A DNA stretch of 64,000 nucleotides from Platerodrilus igneus (GCA_036346225.1 JARFIW010000139.1:620001-684000), one strand, 5' to 3'. Counted from the stretch's first letter, positions 1-11,968 are shown. Notes: a model not told the origin generated them from the sequence alone. Numbers and translations are program-made.

Positions 1-748
1 TTACAAAAAGAGGAAACTGTACCTTGAGCAATCGGCTTCGTGCTTGTCTCATCTTAAGGCTGGGAAAATGCGGCTGCATTACTCTCTGGGCTGACTGCCG
101 GAGCCACTAACACAACTCATGCTAACACAGAAAACATTTTAGTCGCGCGACTTTATAACATGTATCTTCAGTAAAAAGATGTAGTTTTTAATCTTTTCTT
201 TCAAAGAACGGTCCCTATTTTATAAGGTCAGAACCATATATGGGGGTAGATATTTGTCTTTCAAAGATATCGTCGAAGAACCAAGTGTGCAGAATTCCCA
301 GACAACAGATGCCGAAATTCAAACTGTAACAGCTTTCCAACAAGCAGATAACGCAATTATCAAAGGACTGTTAGATAAAAGAAAACAATCTTGTTACTTT
401 TGTAACATCTTAACAGCTGCAGAATACCATATAACAAGTCCATTGTAAGCAGATGTAGGAGGGTGATAAGTAGTCTTATCTTTTAGAAGAAAGCTGTGCA
501 TTTACATGCAGCTTTTAATTAAAATGCAATCACTGCAGGTACTAGGAAATATTGCAACTACTTTGTAACGTAATGTTTCCCAAGCAGCTGTTTGATTTCA
601 TAAGCTAAACTTTGTATAGCGTAATTACTTAAGGAATTTTATAAAATAACACTAATTCATATGGCGGGAAATCGGGTTTGTTGAGGAATTTTAGGGCGTT
701 TTAAAAATAAATGCAGAAATAATTGTTTGCAGGGTTTTGAACGTAACA
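1..748 (-). repeat. LTR-A 3' LTR, partial
   Basis: It aligns with 5986-6698 at roughly 85-90% by eye, with small indels; for example about 30 extra bases near 376-408. Both LTRs can be read as a short open frame containing FKDIVEEP, which is only LTR sequence. The LTR begins on the minus strand at 748 with TG. Its other end lies outside the window, because the 5' LTR is about 2.5 kb long. Confidence 0.8.
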
Positions 749-760
749 AATTCCCCCCTG
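749..760 (-). other. Polypurine tract of LTR-A
   Basis: On the minus strand the sequence CCAGGGGGGAATT lies directly against the TG start of the 3' LTR. This is the expected position of the plus-strand primer of an LTR retroelement. LTR-B has a matching G-run at the same place. Confidence 0.7.
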
Positions 761-1650
761 GCAAAATTAAAAGGTCGGGGTAGGAAGCAGAAGCAACGGA
801 ACGGGCAGTATACTAATAAAACAAAGTAGAAGAAAATCCGTTACAGGAAAAACTTAAATACCGATTAAAGAATTTTTATCCGGCTTGAAGGACTAATAGG
901 AAAAATAAAAATATCTTACAAAACAAGCTAATACACACTAATAATACAAAATAAAAATCTTACAAAACTACAAGAAAAACTCAAGAATTAACGCAAAAGA
1001 ATTTTTATCCGGCTTGAAAGACCAGTACACCGGACCAAGTCAAGAAGTGTAAAGGATATAGGAAAAGGGAGCAGTATAAGGTAGTAATCGTTGAGGACAA
1101 ATGTGGAATGGCTTAACACTGCAAAAAGTCGTCAAAGGACGGATATCTCTAGTAAAGAAACAACAACGTTTTCAACCTCAAGAAAAAGAAATAGGTTTCT
1201 TGCAAAAAAACCCAAAGTAAAAAAATGAGCAAGGAGGAATACCAACAGTACACTTCAATATAAGACAATAAATGTCAAACCTCAAATGCAAGGAAACATT
1301 GAGAATGCTGGATAGAAAAGTTGAGATACACCAAGCTGTGGTAACAAAGAATCTTATTAAACGAACAACCAAAGGAAAGAAAGCTAACTGTACCTAAAAG
1401 TAGACTAAGACGCAGTTTCCAAAGAAAATAAAAAGATATAGAAAGCATCCACCACAGGAAGCAGATCGAAAAAATTTAAAAAAGTTTGTAAGAAAACTAG
1501 CAGTAAGAAAACCAGCAGAAGGAACGGGAAAGGAAAGTGGACCAAAAGCAATGGAGAAACTGAACTAAAAAATAAAAAACCTTAACCTAAAAATAAAACT
1601 ATAAGTAAGTAGTATCAAAACTAAGGAAAAAAGAACAACCTAAAATATAT
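761..1650 (-). other. LTR-A non-coding 3' internal region
   Basis: This is the stretch between the CA microsatellite and the polypurine tract. It has no long frame. On the minus strand parts align with 25190-25800 of LTR-B, for example the blocks around 1130-1150 and 25497-25515 (TCCTTYGACGACTTTT) and those next to the G-run. It is therefore an old part of the family and not random flank. Confidence 0.55.
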
Positions 1651-1795
1651 ATGTGTGTGAGGGAGAGCGGGTGTATATGTGTGTGTATGTGTGTGTATGT
1701 ATGTATGTATGTGTGTGTGTGTGTGTGTATGTGTGTGCTGTGTGTATGTGTGTGTGTGTGTGTTTGTGTGTATAAAGTGTGTGTGTGTGTATATA
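1651..1795. repeat. (GT)n microsatellite inside LTR-A
   Basis: An imperfect GT/GTAT array. On the minus strand (the gag strand) it reads CA and sits downstream of gag. LTR-B has a CA array in the same relative place (24893-25005). Confidence 0.9.
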
Positions 1796-1849
1796 TTAGA
1801 AAACTAGAAATCGTAAAGTCCAAAAATCAAGTCCTAACTAAGGGCGTAA

Positions 1850-3511
1850 TCAGCATAGAAATTGGGGATGAAGAGGACTAATAGTGGGGCTTAAGACGTT
1901 TGCGTCGCCATAAGAAAAACGAAGCAAGATCAAGGACATCTTCAGATTCTGAATCAAAATAGAATTTTTCTTCCTCTTATTTCTTTTGTTAACCGGTTTC
2001 GTTGGTTGAGATACCGGAGCAAGGGGTAGTATTGGTTTGGCGGTTTTCCGCAAAACAGGATTAACAGGGAGTGTAGTAGTTGTAGCACGCGGTTGAAGTG
2101 GTGGTGATGGCGATGGTGGAGGTAGTTTAAAAAACTTAGTACACGTTTTGGAAGAAAGTCGTTTGCTTTTAGTATTGGTTACAAGAGTATCAACGTTAGA
2201 AAAGGGGACAGCATTGGCGGTAAGAGTATCAACCTTAGGAAAAGGAACAGAATCAGATAGCACTTCAGCTACGTTAGATAAACGAGCAGAATCAGGTCGA
2301 AGTTCACAAACATTTGATAAAGGAGCAGAATTAAGTGGAATTCCATCAACATCAGATAAAGGAATAGAAGCAGGCAAAACTTCAGCCACAATAGGAACTG
2401 ATTCCTCGAAAACAGCAACTATAGAAACAGGATCGGGTAAAACTTTGACAACAACAGCAGCAGGCATCATTGATACAAGTTCACTAACTTCAACAGGACC
2501 TTCTCTATCAGTATTGGAAGTTATCGTCACTTCAGCTACATCTATTATTGCAGGCACGACAGGAATTTCTTTGGTAGAATCGTTTAAGAAAGCAGGAACA
2601 AACTCTTGAGTTGCTACCTGTAAGTCAGTAATTTGAGGTATGCACTCAATTTGTGAAGGAGGCACAGAAGAGAACGTAGAATTAGAAACAGAAGAATTTT
2701 GGTTCTTATTAGAAGTAGGATGACAGTTCGGACAAATGCGTCTAGTAACTCCCTTATGTCCACAACCACAGCAAGGTAGTACTTGAGGACAAGTACAAGG
2801 TGTCGACACATGACAGAGTGATCGCAATTGAAGCATGTGACCTGACGAGTAGAAGTAGACACGGGAATAGGAACAGCAGAAATCACAGAAAAAGTATTTG
2901 ATCTACCCGTAGTCGTAGAAAGACTCTTAACAGTTCGGTCAGTAAAAGTATTTTTGTCAATTGAAGCGGATTTGTAAGCAAAATTCGCTTCAGCAGTAAA
3001 AGTGTATTGGTTTTGGCTATGGTGTACGTAATTATCGACCCGAATCTTTTTCAGTTCTAACTTTAGACATTCGTCTTATAATTCTTGCAAGGAACGAACA
3101 GTAGGCAATTGGGTTGTATAAAATGGGGCAAGGTTACGGGACACAATATCCAACTGAAGATCCTCGGATATAGCAGCGTGTCGACGAAACAGGGAAGTCA
3201 TATATGTTAAATAGTCAGCGAAACTTTCCGACGGACCTTGCATCCTATGTAAGATATCATCATATAGTTTTCGTTTGTAATCAGGTGGTTCAAAATGACG
3301 TACCAGTAAATCAGCTAAAGTCCGCCAATTAGAAAACCGATGACGGTTACTCCGGTACCATAGTAAGGCTTTCGACTCGAAGAACGCGACTGTTTGTTCA
3401 AATAATTGGGGTTCAGACACGTTACGGGCTAATCTAAGCTCTTCAACCCTATCAAGAAAGTCATGTACAGTAAGAACGTTAGGGTATCCACTAAATTTGA
3501 GATTCCATTTT
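1850..3511 (-). pseudogene. LTR-A gag (capsid, zinc knuckles, 13-aa repeats), frameshifted
   Basis: Gag would be the structural protein that packages the element RNA. On the minus strand the order is: N-terminal motif WNLKFSG (about 3510), a capsid-like gag domain over 3420-3076 (motifs LLWYRSNRHRFSNW and HFEPPDYKRKLYDDIL), a low-complexity linker, and two zinc knuckles near 2850-2725. The first knuckle starts CFNCD and is broken by a frameshift near 2836. The second reads CCGCGHKGVTRRIC and has Val where the usual His stands. After the knuckles come a Ser-rich stretch, a block around QEFVPAFLNDS, six 13-residue repeats, a proline run (PPPSPSPPL) and a basic tail (NKRNKRKK). A stop at about 3065 separates the capsid part from the linker. 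No protease follows. Related to Ty3/gypsy-type gag by motif; the exact lineage is not determined. Confidence 0.72.
2177..2410 (-). repeat. 39-bp (13-residue) tandem repeat array in gag tail
   Basis: Six consecutive in-frame units of exactly 13 residues, for example ASIPLSDVDGIPL, NSAPLSNVCELRP, DSARLSNVAEVLS and DSVPFPKVDTLTA. The shared pattern is roughly DS-V/A-P-L/F-SNV-x-E/T-L-x-P. The same array, in the same place after the knuckles, is present in LTR-B (24444-24782). Confidence 0.8.
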
Positions 3512-4161
3512 ACTACAAGTTGCCAACAGAATTTACTAAGCGGGGCTAGAAACCGTAGAGTGAGAGTTTCCTGATTGAAGGGTGGTCGACATATCAGGAG
3601 GTTTTACGTGGGGTGCTATGGTTGCAAGATTCAATGATGCAACGCTGGCCTCCAGATTATTGGGTTTGGAAGGGACTTGCTCCAAACTATTTAGTAAAGC
3701 AAGGAGTCTTGTTTGTAAGTCATCACAAAAATCTCCCTGTTCGGGCGGTAATCTTACAGGGGAAAGGGACCGGATTCGTCCTAATACATGAGCGAATGGT
3801 AGCGACGGATGAATCTAAATTCGCAAAGTTACCACTCAATTCTTCCAATTTGGTTTCAATGGTTGTTAATTCGACCTCAGGGTTTATCTAATAATGGGAA
3901 TCAATAAAGGATTTATCGACCGATTCGATCTTGATCAGAACGCGAAGACGTGCTTTTAAGTGTTCGACGGTGTCTGTGGACACAACCGGTGATATCCTAA
4001 TCAAAAGTTCCAAGGTAAATTCGTCCTTTCGTACCGTCCATTTTAAAGTCTGCCATTTAAATACTATCAATAAATATTACAGCCAAAAGAATACGTTAGA
4101 ATATACGCGAAGGAGAAAGTTGCAATTCTAACGCACCGAATTTAGACAAATAGAATCTAGG

Positions 4162-4179
4162 AGTAGAAATTGGGCGCCA
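4162..4179 (-). other. Primer-binding site of LTR-A (tRNA-Lys type)
   Basis: On the minus strand TGGCGCCCAATTTC begins one base after the LTR end (GAATACA). TGGCGCCCAA is the start of the classical tRNA-Lys primer site. LTR-B has TGGCGCCCAAGATT in the same place. Confidence 0.7.
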
Positions 4180-4180
4180 G

Positions 4181-6698
4181 TGTATTCAAAAGAAAAAAGA
4201 ATCCCGAATCGCCAGCGAAAACACAATTCTAGTAACTTGGCAAATCAAAAGTCTATAGTAATTTCAGTAGTAACATAATCTCTTCGAGTTAAGATATGTT
4301 AGCTTTCATCACACTATAATTAACATGCAAGCATACGTGATTATTAATTTGTATACGTGCTTAGAGACAGCTGCGAAAAGAAATGTGTAAAATTTAATCA
4401 CGACGAATAAGCTAAAAGTTAATTACTCAGATCCTTTTAGAAGTGTAACGCTTATTGTTAATTAGTGATTACAAAGTATCTTTGTAGTTTCCTTAAAGTA
4501 TTGAATTACAATGTCGGGTTTGAGCTTTGTATATTTTTAGTTGAAAGTGCAGCATACAAAATTTTTAATCACAGAAGAGTCTATGGATAAAATCACGCTT
4601 AACAAACAGATAGTTAGTCGAATGAGTTTTTAGAAGTGTAGACGTTTCTGATACGCACCGGTGTTTTAAGTTCCATTTGCAAAGAGCATTATTTTGCATC
4701 TTCTATAGAAGTCTCATTATTTGAAGTAGCAACCTTAAAGTATTGGATAACAGTTGACGCGTTAAACAAATGTGCGCTAAATTATGCGTTAGTTAAAAGT
4801 GCAGTGCAGATAAACACGGTGGTGTTTTTTCTGTGTCGTTTAAAATTTCGGCAATGAACGAAATACTGTGATTAATTGTAGTGTAATTGTTAGAAACTTG
4901 GTTGAGAATCTCGCCAGTCAAAGTATCATCTGTGTCGGGGGAATAAGAAATATTGCAGTAAGTGTTTAAATATTTAGTTACAAATCACTTGCTTATATAT
5001 CAAAAAGGTTTATAATTATCATTGAAAGATAACCAGCGACTGACTGACTTTATGTTATTTCAATTACATAAACCTCTAGTAATTCAGGTGTATGTACAGA
5101 AAAATTCGAAACGAAAGGTTAAGTACGAATAGGGATTTCTAAAAAGCTGATACAAATTTTTAAGTAAGGAAGAACGGTTTCAGAAGTATAGCAAATTTTT
5201 AGTAAATAATGAAGGATTTGTTGGGTTTGCCAAAAATATATGTTACGGTATTCCGCGCAAACACGAAAGAAAACAGTAAGAGGAAGTAAAGAAATCATTT
5301 ACGACGAATACCGCAACACAACGGGGACAGGATGGTAGAATTTGGGCTAGCTCAAAATCGTCGGAGAGGGGCGTGGGTGAAATACAAAGAATACATTGGA
5401 AATCTTTGTAAAACTATATTGTTAACATCCAATCTCGAAGGACTATTAACAAAACAATAAAATCCAATAAGCTGCGTAATCGTTTGTTACGTGTTGGTAA
5501 ACAAAGCGTCATAACATAAGCATATAAAATTGGTAAACAAAATAAATATAACATCTTATTATTTAAATACTTACTTAATGGTTCACCTTAAATATATACA
5601 AAAGAAAGTAAAACATAAACTATACAGTACTTCAGGAAAAGAAATATACATAAGTTATATATACATGCTGCATTGTAAAGTGCACGTCCTTAAGAACTAG
5701 TATAATATTAAAATTAGACACCTTAACTTAAATTAATCAAATATTCACTACTTTTAAATTGATGCGTAAGTTCTTTACCTGAATGTTTATACAAAAAGAC
5801 AAAAGAAACAGTAAAACGCACTCTGAACTCTAACACAAACTTTGAATAATTAATTTTTAATTTAATGATTACTACATCGTCGCTCGTGCATTGTGGATGT
5901 GTTTGGTAACGTGGTGTTGGTAATTTATTGGATAATCATGAGTAACAGCAAATAAAATGTCTATCCTCCACAGCAGCATCAAAACAAAACACAAAAAAAG
6001 GAAATTGTACCTTGAGCAATGGACTTCGTGCTGGTCTCATCTTAGGGCTGGGAAAATACGACTGCATTTCTTTATGGGCTGGCTGCCAGAACCATAAACA
6101 CAACTCATGCTTACACAAAAAGTATTTTAGTAGCGCGACTTTACAACATGTATCTTCAGTAAGAAGATGTTGTCTTTAATCTTCTCTTTCAAAGAACGGT
6201 TTCTATTTTATAAGGACAGAATCATGTATGAGGGTAGATATTTGGCTTTCAAAGATATCGTCGAAGAACCATGTGTGCAGAATTCCCAGACAACAGCTGC
6301 CGAAATACAAACTGTAACAGCTTGCCAACAACCAGATAACGCAATTATCAAAGGATTTTTAACAGCTGCAGAATACCAGAAAACAAGTCCATTGTAAGCA
6401 GATGTAGGAGGGTGGTAAGTAGTCTTATTTGTTAGAAGAAAGCTGTGCATTTATATGCAGCTTTTAATTAAATTGTAATCACTGCAGGTTCTAGGAAATA
6501 TTGCAACTACTTTGTAACGTAATGTTTCGTAAGCAGCTGTTTGATTTTATAAGGCAAACTTTTGTATGGAGTAATTACTTGAGAAATTTTATAAAATAAC
6601 ACTAATTCAAATGGCAGAAAATCGAGCTTGTTGAAAAATTTTAGGGCAATTAAAAAATAAATGCAGAAATAATTGTTTGCAGGGTTTTGAACATAACA
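4181..6698 (-). repeat. LTR-A 5' LTR (about 2.5 kb)
   Basis: It is bounded by TG...CA on the minus strand (TGTTATG at 6698, GAATACA at 4181) and by the primer site. Only its 5986-6698 part can be compared with the partial 3' LTR. The rest (4181-5985) is AT-rich, shows no gene, and should match sequence left of the window. It abuts the inverted repeat copy that starts at 6699, so the element landed inside or at the edge of that older repeat. Confidence 0.65.
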
Positions 6699-8600
6699 AA
6701 ATGTTCACGCGAAATCGAATGTAATGCAGTCCTGGATGTGCCTAAAGATGTGTCTGTCTTAATGTAAGTTACCTTTCAAACTTCTTTAATCGATGCTTTT
6801 TGGAGCCACAGCCAATTTCGGTCGGCTTTTACGAAATTCACTACTTACGGTGGATCGACCACAATAAAACACAAAAATCAAATTGCAGTCATGTTTTCTG
6901 ATGATTCTTGACTACCAAAAGTTTATACAAGTGATTTTATGCATTTTGGCCGAATTAGGCTTACCAAACTCCTAAAAAATTATCCAAGAAACCTTCACGT
7001 GAAATCTTCATTGTTTTACAAAATGGAATTGTTTTACCGATTATTTTAAATATACTACTTGGTCAATTTTTAATGTGTCACTTTTTTTACAACCTCTCAT
7101 GTCAGATTCTACGAAAATAGTAACGACAAGCACCATTTAAGAATCCTTTCTAAATGAAATAATCCTCGTACTAAACAAATCAGTTTAGTGAATTCCACCT
7201 TTTCTAAACCCATTTTAAAAGAATAGTTTTAACAAAATTCGTGTTATTTCCTCATCCTGTATATTAATTGTACGTATGTGGTTTGGTGTAAGAAAAATGT
7301 GTTCTTAATTTTTATTAACTTTTGGAAATAATCAATTCTCTTTTATTTGATATGTATAGTTTTAATTTCATGTAAAATTTTCAAATTTGATTCTAAAACG
7401 GGAATTGTGAAAGGTTGTTATACCACTACCAACCTTCCAAGAACGTCGAGTGTCCCTTCTTGACTCATTCTTATTACCGTTTATCTCATTATTCTTTTGC
7501 TGAAGTAGAGCGATTGATGCGTGCTACATCTAATTAGATAAATATATACCTTTTATTAGGTTGGCCATTTTTATAGTGTTTCCAAAGTCAGCGGAAACTC
7601 CCCATTAAATAACGTTTAAATGATTTATGGTTAGAAGAGCTACTTTATTTGTTAGAAAAATAATTTCAGTAGTGATTTGATTGCGAAATTCAAAGAACAC
7701 ATTTACTAACAATTTCTGCAATATTTGGGTAGGCTGCAAATTTTCTTGTGCTATTTTACAAAACGTCGCCATTTAATCGGTTTCGACATGGCTTTAATGT
7801 TAAGAAAACTTGCCATAACCAAAGTACACTTATTTTTAGATATTCCTTCGCACTTTTCATTACACAGAATCTCTGTGTGTTTTCTATTTGTGATTATGGC
7901 AATGTGCATGGGTTTGCTTCTTGATTACGTACCTATGGCTGTCTTATACTTCGTATGTGCTAAATCTAGTAAACACGCACTGCAGTATTGTATAGGCACG
8001 AGTTTCTTGTATTTGCATATTTGTTGTTCTTCCCGATTAAACCAGTTCTCAAAATTCCACCACAAGATGACGCGTGCGTAACGCAGACGCAGAAGTATTA
8101 GCCAAGTTTGCAATAGGAATAGATAAGGTGCACTTCACTACATTACTTTAATGAATTACTTACAAGTAGTCAAGGTAAAGATACGTCAGTTCCAAGGCAC
8201 TACCACCCCGTTAGATTCCTGTGAACGCTGACGTGCTTGCGGTGCCACGCGGCCATCAGGCGCCGTGATTGGTCGAGAAGCATTACACGACTCCACAAAT
8301 CTTGTGAGAAGGTATGAACACAGGATTTTCCGCCAAATTAAAAACTGTTGCCTTGAAATTTATAAAAGCAAATTGACCAGCAATTTAGCGCATAAAAACT
8401 AAATCCTATATACTGAATTCCCAAAAACAAAGAAGATCCATTTAGCAACTTTCTTAAACGCTGAAGTCTGAGTAAAGTGCCATTTACGCTCCCTTATCCT
8501 GTAGTTTGGTAGTATTAGTGAAGAATCTAGGTTTACTAAGCGGTAATGGAAATTACTAAATCCCAAGCGGTTTCCGCTTTAAAGTAAATATGATCAGGTA
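6699..8600 (+). repeat. Inverted repeat family 1, copy A
   Basis: It matches the reverse complement of about 13330-15975 over most of its length. Anchor blocks: 6705-6720 with 15945-15960 (GCGAAATCGAATG), 7190-7290 with 14846-14950 (CCTCATCCTGTATATTAA), and 8250-8330 with 13635-13715 (CATCAGGCGCCGTGATTG). No coding function is recognised; the 118-residue frame at 7725-8081 is not conserved in copy B. LTR-A interrupts its left side. Confidence 0.75.
7765..8232. other. 468-bp segment present only in copy A
   Basis: Copy B goes directly from the match of TTTTACAAAACG to the match of TGCTTG, whereas copy A has about 468 bases between them. It is either an insertion in A or a deletion in B. The repeated ACG at both edges is too short to call a target duplication. 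I see no terminal repeats or gene motif. Confidence 0.5.
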
Positions 8601-9739
8601 TGTTGTTAGACCCATGTGAAGGATAAAGTATGAATTTTTTTTTTCATTTCGAAAAGAAACAACGTCGTGGAGAGTACTGTGGCTTCGTTGCTCATATCTT
8701 ACAATTGTGAGCATCTACTTATTAGTCGCTTTTCTATCAGAAAACAAGGAGTAGAGATGCCATGTATTTATATGCTAAAACTGTTTTTACATATACACTG
8801 CCAATTTCGAGTTCAACAACTTTTGCACTGATTCTAATTTAATCGTATCACTAAATAATAGTTAAATTTGTGCAACATTAGAATAGCTTTTTCCGTGAAT
8901 TTCTAAATTCACAATGCTCTGAATTTATGCTATGTTTGTTCTTATTAAATAAAATGTATATTTTGTGTATGTTAAATATAGTCATTTAGATAAAATCCAC
9001 GTAGTCTACAAACCGATTTTCATTTTCTGTGCAGTTTGCGGAAATTGCGTACAGGAAATATATGGAGAATAATTTACTTAAGATTTCATATTCTTTGTGA
9101 CGAATAAGTGTGTGGTTGTAAAGGAATCGAATGAAACCTGCAGGTTGAATTAAAAAATTCCACAAGATAAAGTTGATCGACTGCATAACGTTATAAAATG
9201 TTATATAAAAACCGTCATCTGTTTTGTTCCGTTTATTAGTTTGATTTTTTTTTCAAGTTATGACTCAAACGTTCATACTGAGCTCTCCCAAAATCTAGTA
9301 CATACTGTTATAAAATGTTTACTTTTTGGTTAATATAATGCAGAGGGTGGCTTTAATTAGGATGACATAGAGCCAAGCAGTGTTTCCAAAAAGAATTATA
9401 TAAGCTCGCGGACTAGTCTCGGGGTCTATCCCTGCGGAGGCATGAGATGGGTGTGGAGAGTCTTTTCCATTAATTAACCGGTCTTTGTACAATTTTAGGG
9501 CGCCACTACGTCAAACACATAAACAAAAATTATCTTCTTAAAGAAAGACGTAGATAAACCTTAAGGGAATCAACTTATGCCTGAAGATAGATACTCAACA
9601 ACATAACAGCGTTTCTTTTACGCTCATACCTTGTAGCTAGAATTTCCAGAAATAAAACTATTACCTTAGTTTGCAGATATGTAATAAAGTTATTTAAAGT
9701 TCTTGTATATACAAAAAAAAAATAAATAAAATAAATTAT
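8601..9739. other. AT-rich stretch, nothing recognised
   Basis: Only short chance frames. A somewhat GC-richer patch at 9400-9510 (containing CTCGCGGACTAG) has no recognised identity. Confidence 0.5.
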
Positions 9740-9799
9740 AGAAAATCAAAATTATAAGAACATGAAGTGAAAGACCTTATCGATGTTGAATTGACAAAT

Positions 9800-9938
9800 T
9801 AGCAGTTGCTAGTGGGTGAAGCCCATCATAAAAATAATATCTCATTACATTAAGCGAACGCTTCAAACCTAGCGATTGTTAATGGGTGAAGCCTATCAAA
9901 GAAAATTATTTCATTACATTAAACAAACGCTTCAAGCA
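9800..9938 (+). repeat. Two 70-bp tandem subrepeats with hairpin
   Basis: Two units, each containing TGGGTGAAGCCCATC (or TGGGTGAAGCCTATC), then ATTACATTAA and ACGCTTCAA. The TGGG/CCCA can fold into a small stem. The same pair is present inverted at 63810-63945. Confidence 0.7.
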
Positions 9939-10739
9939 AAGATCTTTGTTCTCGGCTCACAAGAATAAGTCAAAGATTAGCTTATCATACAATTCATTTG
10001 TACAACATACATTTAACTTGTTTGAGTAAACATGCAACTCCTGATGTTTATCTGGCAGATGTTAAACAATGATGTGCCCTAATCGACTATTTAAATTTAA
10101 CAATTAATACAAAAAATTTAGCCAGATTATCTAACATATTCTAAATAAAGTGATTTTATTTTACCGGAAAACTTTCTAATTCTGTATTCAAAACACTAAA
10201 CTTATTTTAAATCGTTATATGTGTTCAGTGACACATAATTTATTTTAGTAAGAAAGCTTTTATACCTTAGTATATGAAAATATGCTACAATTTTAAAATC
10301 GTTTAACAGAAAACTTTAATATATTTAATTATCAGAAATGTTATTGAATTTTAAAAAAAATCATTTAAAAAATTATTTATCCTCTAAGTCGACATGTTGC
10401 ACAATAAGCTTAACTCTTGTTTGGGTCGGTGTTTGATACACAAATAATAGGGTACTCACCGAACTGAAGTGTTCACACACTTACAATACCTGCAGATTGC
10501 AGCCACGTGCCAACTTAGCTACATTACGAACGAATGGATCAACATCTCCAAAGCTTATCGACTTCCATACGGCCCAAAATTATGCTAATCAATTCAGAAA
10601 TCCATTATATATTTATAATTAAAGGTGAAACTTATAGATGAAACTGCTTGCGTTTTATAGACCTTGTTTATCTTGCTGATTGTCTTCAATAAAAATCTAT
10701 GCCCTCTTCATACACCAAGCGACGTGTCTCTCCCACGAA

Positions 10740-10937
10740 TCAAATTTTATTTGATCCATCTTGGTAGAAACTTACTACCACGTTTCTTTTAATATTCGTC
10801 GTTAGCTGACTACATCTGATACCAGAATAGATCAAGTACATCGGGTAGACGCCTTGAACCCCACGCGCATGACGGCGCGGATCGATAAACAAGTCGACTA
10901 CATATTTACGCCTGGATCGCGGCAATGCATCTAACAT
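10740..10937 (-). CDS. Short conserved frame in repeat family 2 (copy A)
   Basis: A 65-residue frame whose N-terminal 43 residues align without a gap to the frame at 62679-62930 in copy B (shared PRSRRKY-VDLF, HAR-VQG, PMYLI). The conservation of frame suggests that a coding exon was once carried by this repeat, but the identity is not recognised and it may be chance. There is no signal peptide or catalytic motif. Confidence 0.3.
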   Translation of the reverse strand: MLDALPRSRRKYVVDLFIDPRRHARGVQGVYPMYLIYSGIRCSQLTTNIKRNVVVSFYQDGSNKI

Positions 10938-11559
10938 ATAGCAGTTTGGTAGTTGTTTATATGTGAAATGTTACACTACTATGTGGCGCATAAGTTCCTT
11001 TACGATTTTAAACTAAAAATAGTATACGAAAAGTTAAATAAATTTATATTTTGAAACTCATAATACAAAGTATGTTTCTTCAAGTTTCTTCAACTATTTA
11101 TCAAAAAAAGATTTCTAGGAGATGATCTTTTTAGAATGGACCTGCACCTTACCGAAGTTCTAGATTACTAAAACAGGCGAAATGGCTTGCATGTTCTAAA
11201 GAGCTAAAAAGCCAAACTACAAGTCCAACCAAAGTAGTAGGGTCGTTAGTAAAAAGCCAGACTAAGACAGGTCCCCGAAAGAGGGCAGCGGCTCTTTCGG
11301 TACTTAGATTGGCAGATACTATAGGTGTCGGTATGGCAGTCTAAGACACACTACCGCGATGTGGAAGGCAACGAGAAACCACCACATTACCTCCCAATTA
11401 CACAGCGTACCTAAATTATAATAAACGCAAGATGGGAAGAGCGCAAAAGATATCAAACAAAGATTAACTCAAGGTCGGGCTACATTTAACAAGAAAAAGC
11501 AACTACTGTGTTCAAAGAAAACAAACATAGAAACAAGGAAAAGATTGCTTAAAACATAT

Positions 11560-11968
11560 GTCTGAAGCACAGCACTGTACGGCTGTGAAGCCTGGATAGT
11601 AGAAGAAGTGGACAACAGAAAGGTAGAAGCTTTTAAAATGTAGTGCTACAGACGTACTATGAAGATATGGACAGACAAAGTTAAGAACTAAGAGGTACTA
11701 AAAATGGTAAGGGAAGGAAGAAATAAGTGGAAAACGGTACAAAAATAAACGACATAAGATGATAGGACACATACTACGGCATAGGGGAATAGTGCGAAAT
11801 ATATTAGAAGCAGAGATAGGAAGAACGAGAAGCAGAGGTAGATCTAGGTTAGACTACTGCGCACAGATAGTGAAAGATGTAGGCTGTAGGAATTTCAGGG
11901 AAATGTGTAGGCTAGCTCAGAATAGAAATCAATGGAGTTACGAATCCAAACAGTCCCAAGATGGATAA
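11560..11968 (+). pseudogene. LINE-A1 C-terminal domain remnant
   Basis: A broken copy of the end of the LINE polyprotein. The last open part (11759-11968) reads MIGHILRHRGIVRNILEAEI, then a basic segment, then DYCAQIVKDVGCRNFREMCR and a stop after SQDG. It matches 49310-49522 closely. Upstream, 11560-11757 aligns in broken frames with the region that reads GCEAWTVGEAD in the fuller copy, with stops. Confidence 0.75.

Larger units (their letters stand above)
1..6698 (-). mobile_element. LTR-A: gypsy-like gag-only LTR retrotransposon
   Basis: This is an LTR element on the minus strand. The stretch 1-748 aligns with the right-hand part of 4181-6698 in the same orientation, as two LTRs should. 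Read on the minus strand, both begin TGTTAYG. A polypurine tract precedes the 3' LTR and a lysine-type primer site follows the 5' LTR. The internal region 749-4179 holds gag, a 13-residue repeat array and a CA microsatellite. I see no protease, reverse transcriptase, RNase H or integrase motif in any frame. The 3' LTR runs off the window, so the element's left end and target duplication cannot be checked. Frameshifts in gag mean this copy is dead. A pol-less layout is also present in LTR-B, so I infer that the loss predates this copy. Confidence 0.75.
9740..10980 (+). repeat. Inverted repeat family 2, copy A
   Basis: It matches the reverse complement of about 62590-64000. Anchors are CATCTGCCAGATAAACATC-like blocks (10045-10075 with 63635-63665), GGAAAACTTTCTAATTCT (10167-10184 with 63518-63535) and the coding-like block at 10850-10937. 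The outer edge carries two 70-bp subrepeats. The family is not recognised. The homology reaches the right edge of the window in copy B, so full length is unknown. Confidence 0.72.

Noticed and set aside
254..448. 64-residue frame with FKDIVEEP, repeated at 6240-6397
   Set aside because: Both are LTR sequence of LTR-A; the similarity is explained by the LTR pair.
1599..1881. His/Thr- and Val/Cys-rich frames on both strands
   Set aside because: They are translations of the GT microsatellite.
7725..8081. 118-residue hydrophobic frame resembling a membrane protein
   Set aside because: It spans the segment absent from the inverted copy, has no motif, and is not conserved.
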